11,185 nucleotides of DNA, taken from Ilumatobacteraceae bacterium (GTDB lineage: Bacteria; Actinomycetota; Acidimicrobiia; Acidimicrobiales; Ilumatobacteraceae). A program made the translations under genes and the position numbers. This document shows positions 5,750-11,185 of the stretch, piece after piece. Below the pieces are notes generated by a model, which saw only the letters and a program-made list of their open reading frames with translations, made no database searches and was not told the DNA's origin. Each line of letters opens with the position of its first letter. The first letter of the stretch is position 1. The stretch covers positions 1 to 11,185 of the forward strand of contig JAODBQ010000442.1 in assembly GCA_025464045.1 (NCBI GenBank). Reading direction: 5' to 3'.

Positions 5750-8256
5750 TGGCAGGCCTCGCAGGACTCGGGGTTGGCGAGCGAGCAGGCGATGGCCGCG
5801 GCGTCCGCATCGTCGTCGGTGACGGCCGCGGCCGCCGGGCTGATCGTGCTGACCGACGCCGAGGCGGTCGGTGGCGGGGTGGTGCCCGAGGTGGTCGTCT
5901 GTTGGATCCTCGTGGCAGGTCGGGAGCGCAGGTAGTACGTCGTCTTGAGGCCTTGCTTCCACGCGTGCAGGTACATCGACGAGAGCTTGCCGATGGTCGG
6001 CGATTCGACGAACAGGTTGAGCGACTGGCTCTGGTCGATGAACGCCCCGCGCTCGGCGGCCATGTCGATCAGCGAGCGCATCGGCAGCTCCCACGACGTG
6101 CGGAACAGGTGCTTGACGTCGGCCGGGACGGCATCGATGTCCTGCACGGAACCCTCCGCCTTCTTGATCGCATCGCGCATCTCGTCGTCCCAGAGACCGC
6201 GTCCCTGCAGGTCGCGCACGAGGTAGGTGTTGATCTGCATGAACTCGCCGGAGAGCGTCTCGCGCTTGAACAGGTTGGACACCTGCGGCTCGATGCACTC
6301 GTACGCGCCGGCGATCGACGCGATCGTCGCGGTCGGGGCGATGGCGATCAGCAGCGAGTTGCGCAGGCCGTGCGTGGCGACGCGCTCGCGCAGCGGCTCC
6401 CAGCGCGCCGGATCGCTCGGCTGCACGCCCCACAGGTCGAACTGCAGCTTGCCGTTCGCCGCCCGGGTCTCGGCGAAGGCGGCGTGCGGTCCACTCGCCT
6501 CGGCGAGCTCCGTCGAGGTCCACAGCGCGTGGAAGTAGATCTCCTCCTGGATCCGCCGCGACAGGTCGCGGGCGGCGGGCGAATCGAACGGCAGGCGCAT
6601 GCGGAAGAACACGTCCTGCAGGCCCATCACGCCGAGCCCGACCGGCCGCCAGCGGTCGTTCGACGACTCGGCCTCGCTGGTCGGGTAGTAGTTGATGTCG
6701 ATGACCCGGTCGAGGTAGCGCACCGCGGTGCGGGCGACCTGGCCGAGACGCTCGAAGTCGTACGTCGGGCTGCCGTCGTCACCGGTGACCACGAACCGCC
6801 CGAGGTTGATCGAGCCGAGGTTGCACACCGCGGTCTCGGCGGCACTGGTGACCTCGATGATCTCCGTGCACAGGTTGGACAGGTGCACGGTGTTGCCGCC
6901 GCCCGTCGTGGCATCGTTCGTGCCGGTCTGGTTGCAGCGCAGGTTCGACGGATCCTTGAACGTCATCCACCCGTTGCCCGTCTGGGCGAGGGTGCGCATC
7001 ATCTTCGAGTACAGCTGGCGGGCCGGCACCTGGCGCTCGTACAGGCCCTGCTGCTCGGCCTCCACGTACGCCCGCTCGAACGCCGCGCCGTACAGGTCGG
7101 TGAGGTGCGGGACCTGCTTCGGGTCGAACAACGACCAGGTCCAGTCCTTCTCGACGCGCTCCATGAACAGGTCGGGCACCCAGTTGGCGAGGTTGAGGTT
7201 GTGCGTGCGCCGCGCCTCTTCGCCGGTGTTGTCGCGCAGGTCGAGGAACTCCTCGATGTCGGCGTGCCACGTCTCCAGGTACACGCACGCCGCACCCTTG
7301 CGCTTGCCACCCTGGTTGACGGCCGACACCGAGGAGTCGAGCGTCTTCAGCCAGGGGACGATCCCGTTCGACAGGCCGTTGGTGCCACGGATCAGCGAGC
7401 CGCGGCTGCGCACCCTGTGGAACGCGAGCCCGATGCCGCCGGCGAACTTCGACAGCCGGGCGACGTCCTTGTACCGGTCGTAGATGCTCTCCAGGGTGTC
7501 GTCGGGCGAGTCGAGGAGGTAGCAGCTGGACATCTGCGGATGCGTGGTGCCGCTGTTGAACAGGGTCGGCGTGGCCGGCACGTAGTCGAGCGAAGAGATC
7601 AGCCGGTACAGCTCGATGGCCTCCTCGGCGCTGGTGGCCAGGCCGCAGGCGACGCGCAGGAAGAAGTACTGCGGGGTCTCGATCACGAGCCGGCCCTGCG
7701 GATCGCGCAGCAGGTAGCGGTCGTAGACGGTGCGCAGGCCGAAGTACTCGAACAGCCAGTCCCGGTCGGTCTCGACGGCCTCGTTGAGCTTGCGCGCGTT
7801 GAGGCTGACGAGCTCCGCCGTGGTGTCGGAGATGAGGCCCGCCGCATGGCCGGCACCGATCGACTGGGAGAACGAGTGGATGTTCTGGTTGGTGACCTCC
7901 TTCTGCACGAAGGTGGCCAGCAGGCGTGCGGCGAGGCGGCTGTAGCTCGGCTCGATGCTGACGAGGGCGGCCGCGGTGCGGATGCTCAGCTCGTCCAGCT
8001 CCATCGTCGTCGCGCCGTCGTGGAGGCCGCTGATCGTGCGCGTGGCGACGCGCATCGGATCCACGCCGTCGAGGCCGCGGGCCGCCCGACCGACGGCGCG
8101 GACGATCTTGTTGAGGTCGATCGGCTCGAGCCCACCGTTGCGCTTGCGCACCCGCATCGGGCTCTCGAGGCCCCACGGGGTCTCGTCCCTGCGTGTCCCC
8201 GCCGCCGGGGTGACGTCGGGGTTGTGGCGAACGCCTGGCTCCTCGATCAATGTCAT
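5746..8256 (-). CDS. nrdA: Ribonucleotide reductase class I, alpha subunit
   Basis: This 836-residue catalytic subunit reduces ribonucleoside diphosphates. An N-terminal ATP-cone (about 35-120, starting MRVRKRNGGLEPIDLNKIVR) gives overall activity control by ATP/dATP. Active-site residues are N461, C463 and E465 (NLCTE), with the redox pair C245 (SSCYLLD) and C478 (AVCNLGSINL). The radical-transfer tyrosines are Y774-Y775 (KTTYYLRSR). The tail ends SCEACQ, with C832 and C835 as the thiols re-reduced by thioredoxin or glutaredoxin; before it a Thr/Pro/Ala/Asp-rich linker (about 787-820) acts as a flexible arm. The ATG at 8256 is chosen because the family begins near the cone and GAGGA stands nine bases upstream; an in-frame ATG at 8337 would add 27 unlike residues across the NrdR site. 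It is the first gene of the operon with nrdB. Confidence 0.96.
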   Translation of the reverse strand: MTLIEEPGVRHNPDVTPAAGTRRDETPWGLESPMRVRKRNGGLEPIDLNKIVRAVGRAARGLDGVDPMRVATRTISGLHDGATTMELDELSIRTAAALVSIEPSYSRLAARLLATFVQKEVTNQNIHSFSQSIGAGHAAGLISDTTAELVSLNARKLNEAVETDRDWLFEYFGLRTVYDRYLLRDPQGRLVIETPQYFFLRVACGLATSAEEAIELYRLISSLDYVPATPTLFNSGTTHPQMSSCYLLDSPDDTLESIYDRYKDVARLSKFAGGIGLAFHRVRSRGSLIRGTNGLSNGIVPWLKTLDSSVSAVNQGGKRKGAACVYLETWHADIEEFLDLRDNTGEEARRTHNLNLANWVPDLFMERVEKDWTWSLFDPKQVPHLTDLYGAAFERAYVEAEQQGLYERQVPARQLYSKMMRTLAQTGNGWMTFKDPSNLRCNQTGTNDATTGGGNTVHLSNLCTEIIEVTSAAETAVCNLGSINLGRFVVTGDDGSPTYDFERLGQVARTAVRYLDRVIDINYYPTSEAESSNDRWRPVGLGVMGLQDVFFRMRLPFDSPAARDLSRRIQEEIYFHALWTSTELAEASGPHAAFAETRAANGKLQFDLWGVQPSDPARWEPLRERVATHGLRNSLLIAIAPTATIASIAGAYECIEPQVSNLFKRETLSGEFMQINTYLVRDLQGRGLWDDEMRDAIKKAEGSVQDIDAVPADVKHLFRTSWELPMRSLIDMAAERGAFIDQSQSLNLFVESPTIGKLSSMYLHAWKQGLKTTYYLRSRPATRIQQTTTSGTTPPPTASASVSTISPAAAAVTDDDADAAAIACSLANPESCEACQ

Positions 8257-8317
8257 TGCGCTGTGTCCTCGCTCTCGCCGCGATCCTCGAGCCGACGTGC
8301 AGAGGGCGATGGCTGGA

Positions 8318-8333
8318 CCACTAGATGTGGATG
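8318..8333. promoter_or_regulatory. NrdR-box-like site 1
   Basis: CCACTAGATGTGGATG resembles the NrdR box acaCwAtATaTwGtgt, keeping the core C-w-A-x-A-T-x-T-x-G. NrdR is the ATP/dATP-sensing repressor of ribonucleotide reductase genes and usually binds two boxes. This copy lies 62 bp upstream of the nrdA start, downstream of the other copy. Confidence 0.5.
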
Positions 8334-8359
8334 GCACCCCGCGCCAATCACCGGTCGAT

Positions 8360-8375
8360 GAACCAGATGTTGTGG
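8360..8375. promoter_or_regulatory. NrdR-box-like site 2
   Basis: GAACCAGATGTTGTGG matches about 10 of 16 NrdR box positions and shares AGATGT with site 1. The two sites are 42 bp apart, four helical turns, so they face the same way. On the minus strand a possible -35, TTGACG (8383-8378), lies just upstream, so a repressor here would cover the promoter spacer. A convincing -10 was not found. Confidence 0.45.
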
Positions 8376-8385
8376 TGCGTCAACC

Positions 8386-8403
8386 TACACCCGTGTAATT
8401 ACA
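8386..8403. promoter_or_regulatory. Overlapping palindromes upstream of nrdA
   Basis: TACACCCGTGTA (8386-8397) is a 5-bp inverted repeat around CC, and TGTAATTACA (8394-8403) is a 10-bp perfect palindrome; they share TGTA. This is the most AT-rich spot in the region and lies just upstream of the possible nrdA -35. It looks like a compound operator, regulator unknown. Confidence 0.35.
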
Positions 8404-8695
8404 GCTCCGCAAGTACCAATCTCAGATTTCTCGTCCCCACCCCCCGCGACCAGGAGCTCCGCCCGTCGCGAGGGGCCCGTCGGCCGCCGCGGCCACCGGC
8501 TCACGGGGGCGTCGGCGGCGGTTCGGTGTCCGCGTCGCGATCTCCGGCCCGGGAACTGAGCCGGCCGACGCGTCGACCTGCTCGACGAGGGCATCGACGC
8601 GGCCCCTTCGGCCGACCCCCGCCGACCGCGTCCGCTCGGCCACACGCCCCCCACACGCCCCGCATCCGCATCCCGCATCCCATCCGACTCGCACG
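8404..8695. other. Gene-free GC-rich divergent intergenic stretch
   Basis: The 292 bases up to the dsbB start hold no gene I can support. The frames that stay open here, on both strands, give low-complexity Arg/Pro/Ser/Gly products typical of GC-rich noncoding DNA. There is C-rich short-motif repetition at 8641-8685 (CACACGCCCC twice, GCATCC-like words). No clear promoter for the plus-strand gene that follows was found. Confidence 0.4.
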
Positions 8696-9274
8696 ATGAA
8701 CACGCCCGCCGTCCAGACGTTCTGCGCACTGCTGGCCCTGCTCGTGCTGGCGTTCACGCTGGGTCTGGTGGTCTGGCGGATGTCGGCGTGGCGGTCGGCA
8801 GGCGCGGCGCGGGTCGTCGACCAGGTCGGGAGCGTGGCGCCAGGCCTCGCCGCGGCGATCGCCGTCGGCTGCACGGCGGGCAGCCTCTACTTCTCGGAGG
8901 TCGCGCACTTCCTGCCGTGCACGCTGTGCTGGTACCAGCGGATCGCGATGTACCCGCTCGCGTTGACCCTGACGATGGCCGCGATCCGCCGCGACCGGTC
9001 GATCCGTCCCTACGTCGCCGTGCTCGCCGGCATCGGCGCGCTGATCTCCACGTACCACTGGCTGCTCGAACGGTTCCCCAGCCTCGACACGGGCGCGTGC
9101 TCGTCGACGATCCCGTGCGAGTACATCTGGTTCGAGAAGTTCGGGTTCGTCACCCTCCCGTTCATGGCCGGCTGCGGCTTCCTGGCGATCCTCGTGCTCG
9201 TCACGCTGCCCGACCCATCATCCGCCGGCCGACCAGACCGGCTGTTCGATCCGCGACCCCACGACCAGGAGTGA
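8696..9274 (+). CDS. dsbB: DsbB-family disulfide bond formation protein
   Basis: This 192-residue membrane protein passes electrons from an extracytoplasmic thiol oxidase to quinone. The DsbB signature is clear: PCTLCWYQRIAMYPL with C75 and C78 (CxxC) at the outer end of a helix, and a second pair C135 and C141 (ACSSTIPCEY) in the long outer loop. Hydrophobic segments lie at about 8-27, 49-68, 81-97, 105-122 and 149-171; the first is an extra helix compared with the four-helix DsbB core. The ATG at 8696 has no clear Shine-Dalgarno and no in-frame start is evident before it. The next gene starts 3 bp after the stop. The product is a BdbC/DsbB-type oxidase; the symbol names the family, not proven orthology with the E. 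coli gene. Confidence 0.9.
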   Translation: MNTPAVQTFCALLALLVLAFTLGLVVWRMSAWRSAGAARVVDQVGSVAPGLAAAIAVGCTAGSLYFSEVAHFLPCTLCWYQRIAMYPLALTLTMAAIRRDRSIRPYVAVLAGIGALISTYHWLLERFPSLDTGACSSTIPCEYIWFEKFGFVTLPFMAGCGFLAILVLVTLPDPSSAGRPDRLFDPRPHDQE

Positions 9275-9277
9275 GCG

Positions 9278-10087
9278 ATGCCCAACCAGCCCAACGCCCG
9301 CAAGGCCAAGTCCACCCCGGCCTTCGCCAAACCACCGACGGGTCCGCCGCGCAGACCGTCCGCGTCGGGCCGGCGATCGACCGCCGGCGACCGCCGCCCG
9401 TCGCGCGCCGTCTGGGTCACCGTCGCGGTGGTCGCCGTGCTCGCCGTCGCTGCCGGGGTGATCGCGATCATCTCGAGCGGCGGATCGTCGACGGCGTCCA
9501 TCCCGCCGGGTGTCGAGCAGACCCAGCCGGTGACGGTCGGCGGCGCGGCACTGCCGACGCTGCCGGCATCCGGCGTCGATCCTGCCGTCGGCCAGACCGC
9601 GCCGACGCTGAGCGGCCTGAGCTTCGACGGCACGACGGTCGACGTGCAGCCGGACGGCACCTCGGCGACGCTCGTTGTGTTCCTCGCCCACTGGTGCCCG
9701 CACTGCCAGCGGGAGCTGCCCAAGCTCGTGCAGTGGGACAAGGACGGCAAGGTGCCCGCCGGGGTGCGGGTGATCGGCATCGCCACCCAGACGAGCTCGT
9801 CGCAGCCGAACTACCCGCCCTCGACCTGGTTGAGCACGGCCGGCTTCCCGTGGCCGATCATGGCCGACAGCCCCACGGGCGACGCGGCCACGGCGCTCGG
9901 GATCGACTCCTGGCCGGGCTTCGTGCTGCTGGACAAGGACGGCACGGTGCTCTGGCGGTCCAGTGGCGAGATCGACGTCAACGACCTCGCCGCCAAGATC
10001 ACCGCGGCCCTGCCGGCGGCATCGCCGACCGCGACGCCATCGACCGCAGCGGCGCCCGCTGCGTCGGGATCGACCTCGGCCGGCTGA
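9278..10087 (+). CDS. Membrane-anchored thioredoxin-fold protein with DsbA-like CPHC site
   Basis: This 269-residue protein has a basic, Pro-rich cytosolic N-terminus (1-43), one membrane anchor (about 44-66), a Ser/Gly/Thr linker, and a thioredoxin domain of the TlpA/AhpC-TSA type (about 102-246). The active site is WCPHC (C140, C143) in VVFLAHWCPHCQRELPKL, and the cis-Pro is P213 in DSWPGFVLLDKDGTVLW. The tail (247-269) is Ala/Ser/Thr/Pro-rich. TlpA-type reductases usually carry WCxPC; CPHC is the oxidising active site of E. coli DsbA. Together with the dsbB gene just upstream, this suggests it forms disulfides in exported proteins and is re-oxidised by that DsbB. AGGAG lies six bases before the ATG at 9278. 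A reductive role cannot be excluded. Confidence 0.9.
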   Translation: MPNQPNARKAKSTPAFAKPPTGPPRRPSASGRRSTAGDRRPSRAVWVTVAVVAVLAVAAGVIAIISSGGSSTASIPPGVEQTQPVTVGGAALPTLPASGVDPAVGQTAPTLSGLSFDGTTVDVQPDGTSATLVVFLAHWCPHCQRELPKLVQWDKDGKVPAGVRVIGIATQTSSSQPNYPPSTWLSTAGFPWPIMADSPTGDAATALGIDSWPGFVLLDKDGTVLWRSSGEIDVNDLAAKITAALPAASPTATPSTAAAPAASGSTSAG

Positions 10088-10095
10088 TCCGAGCA

Positions 10096-10124
10096 CGCGC
10101 CGACGTGGATCCCGACGCGGCGCG
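10096..10124. terminator. Hairpin between convergent genes
   Basis: CGCGCCG (10096-10102) pairs with CGGCGCG (10118-10124) around a 15-base loop, in the 51-bp gap between the thioredoxin-fold gene and the opposing anti-sigma gene. Position suits a shared terminator; there is no T tract. Confidence 0.3.
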
Positions 10125-10138
10125 CCGGCCGCCCGCTG

Positions 10139-10822
10139 TCAGCCGGTGTCGCGGGTGCTCGATGCGTCCGGACGGTCGCGGCGATCCACCACCGTCAGCG
10201 TCGGGCGCGAGGGCAGGCGCCCGGGCTGGCCGGCACGGCGCGGCGACGGCACGGCGAGCAGCCACACCAGCGCCACGCTGAGCACCTCGGGCAGGTGCTG
10301 CGTCTCGCCGAGCAGCGGGACCTGGCCGTCGACGAGATCGACGATCGCGGTGATCACGAGGGCACCCGCGAGCACTGCGGCGACGGGCAGCATCGCCCGG
10401 GCACGAGCAGGCCGGACCACGACCACGAGCAACCCGACGCCGTAGGCCGCCGTGAACGCACCGAGGTGACGGGCGGCGTGGGCGCTCGTGGCGTGCTCGT
10501 CGCCGAGGATCAGCGCCGGCAGCGAGAACGCGACGATCTCCAGCGCCACGACGGCGAGGAGGGCGCGCACGACGCTCCAGCGACTCGCCCGGTCGAGCAC
10601 GGCCGCCCAGTGGCTCACCTGTGGTGCGAAGTCGGGCATCGGCGTGACCTCGCGCACGAGTTGACGGCGGCGGTCGTTGGCGGCGAACGCCTCGAACGCC
10701 CGGCACGAGTCGCACCGGGCGATGTGCGCGGCGACGAGGTGCGGATCGATGCCCGGGTCCTCGCCGTCGACGATGGCGGAGATCGCCTCGAGCCAACGCT
10801 CGCAGCCGGTGGCGCTGGTCAC
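10139..10822 (-). CDS. Zinc-finger (zf-HC2/ZAS) multi-span membrane protein, probable anti-sigma factor
   Basis: This 227-residue protein has an N-terminal H-x3-C-x2-C motif (H33, C37, C40 in AAHIARCDSCRAF), the zinc-binding anti-sigma (ZAS) signature, in a 75-residue cytosolic domain. About four hydrophobic segments follow (85-104, 119-136, 143-162, 178-191), then a basic tail. Such proteins hold an ECF sigma factor at the membrane until a signal arrives; the sigma gene usually lies directly upstream, but upstream here is a membrane protein gene, and no sigma factor is in the window. The GTG start at 10822 overlaps that gene's TGA (GTGA). Several membrane spans rather than one is less usual and suggests a sensor or a non-sigma partner. 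The zinc motif is clear; the anti-sigma role is inferred. Confidence 0.75.
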   Translation of the reverse strand: MTSATGCERWLEAISAIVDGEDPGIDPHLVAAHIARCDSCRAFEAFAANDRRRQLVREVTPMPDFAPQVSHWAAVLDRASRWSVVRALLAVVALEIVAFSLPALILGDEHATSAHAARHLGAFTAAYGVGLLVVVVRPARARAMLPVAAVLAGALVITAIVDLVDGQVPLLGETQHLPEVLSVALVWLLAVPSPRRAGQPGRLPSRPTLTVVDRRDRPDASSTRDTG

Positions 10823-11185
10823 GATGTACCGGTCGCCGCGTCGGCGGGTGCAGTTCCCGGGACGCCTCGTCGGCGACCGGTGACGAGCATCGGCACGAGG
10901 TCGGCGACGTAGCGCACGACGGTGGCCGCGCCGATGGCCAACGCGCTGACGGCCGCGAGGCGAGCTGCCCAGTCCGGGAGCGCCGAGAACACCTGGCTGT
11001 TGGTCACGCCGTCGGCGCGGTCGATGCCGCCGACGACGCCGATCACGAGGCCGGCGACGACCATCGCGATCGGCAGTTGGTCGCGTCGGCGGCGGACTTG
11101 GATCGCGACGACGACGGTCGCCGCGGCGGCGACGGCCGGCCAACCGAACGCCCACACCCACGGCACGATGCCACGGTGGTTCCGG
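10819..11185 (-). CDS. Membrane protein of unknown function, C-terminal part
   Basis: The frame is open from the right edge to a TGA at 10819, so the 5' end is probably outside the window. A GTG at 11166 (115 residues) is the first start in view but has no Shine-Dalgarno, and the bases before it (read as NHRGIV) continue smoothly. Three hydrophobic stretches are visible: VPWVWAFGWPAVAAAATVVV, LPIAMVVAGLVIGVVGGI and LAAVSALAIGAATVV, separated by short basic or polar loops. I do not recognise a family. Its stop overlaps the start of the zinc-finger membrane protein (GTGA), so the two are translated as a unit and may work together. Confidence 0.6.
   Translation of the reverse strand, partial: RNHRGIVPWVWAFGWPAVAAAATVVVAIQVRRRRDQLPIAMVVAGLVIGVVGGIDRADGVTNSQVFSALPDWAARLAAVSALAIGAATVVRYVADLVPMLVTGRRRGVPGTAPADAATGTS

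Noticed and set aside
5750..6523. An upstream extension of nrdB to about 6523
   Set aside because: The frame is open only because of GC content; it overlaps nrdA coding sequence and the extra residues are low-complexity. The GTGA overlap at 5749 is the natural start.
5902..8361. An 819-codon open frame on the plus strand opposite nrdA
   Set aside because: It is the antisense shadow of nrdA in GC-rich DNA; its product is Arg/Val/Gly/Leu-rich with no domain, while nrdA on the other strand has every catalytic motif.
8325..8874. Several open frames of 114-185 codons on both strands between nrdA and dsbB
   Set aside because: Products are Arg/Pro/Ser/Gly-rich without domains, several overlap the dsbB coding region, and one overlaps the NrdR-like sites.

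Overview
The window is very GC-rich DNA from a high-GC bacterium, most likely an actinobacterium. This is inferred from base composition, heavy use of GTG starts, 4-bp stop/start overlaps and a TAnnnT-type leaderless promoter. Gene style would suit the Acidimicrobiia, but that placement is only a guess. Coding density is normal. No mobile element, tRNA, rRNA or CRISPR array was seen. Most genes are housekeeping or metabolic; the most interesting part is the left end.

Left end (1-1140, all minus strand). A HAD-family phosphatase gene (397-1140) is followed by a short leader that carries a convincing yybP-ykoY manganese riboswitch aptamer (278-368). A possible -10 element lies just in front of it. 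A platform after it can pair with the Shine-Dalgarno sequence in alternative ways. The leader opens onto a 31-residue acidic small ORF (108-203) with an excellent Shine-Dalgarno sequence. The stop of that ORF overlaps (ATGA) the start of a GDT1/UPF0016-type cation transporter gene, which runs off the left edge. The set reads as manganese-triggered translation of a small peptide, coupled to a probable Mn2+ exporter.

1141-2823. A divergent intergenic region holds three 22-bp tandem repeats and a leaderless-type promoter for an NtaA-like flavin-dependent monooxygenase (plus strand, 1317-2534). Beyond it is a repeat-dense convergent intergenic stretch (2535-2823) with 20-bp and 15-bp tandem repeats and nested inverted repeats.

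2824-8256 (minus strand). Read in transcription order this is nrdA, nrdB, then two overlapping transglutaminase-like genes. NrdA and NrdB form a complete class I ribonucleotide reductase with all expected catalytic residues, and the genes overlap by GTGA. Two NrdR-box-like sites lie upstream of nrdA. The two transglutaminases overlap by ATGA. The upstream one has Cys where the catalytic His is expected.

8257-8695 is a 439-bp divergent intergenic region with the nrd regulatory sites, a compound palindrome and a gene-free GC-rich remainder.

8696-10087 (plus strand). A DsbB-like quinone-linked thiol oxidase gene is followed 3 bp later by a membrane-anchored thioredoxin-fold protein with a DsbA-like CPHC site. 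This looks like an extracytoplasmic disulfide-forming pair.

10139-11185 (minus strand). A zinc-finger (ZAS/zf-HC2) multi-span membrane protein, a probable anti-sigma factor, overlaps by GTGA the end of an unrecognised membrane protein gene that continues past the right edge.
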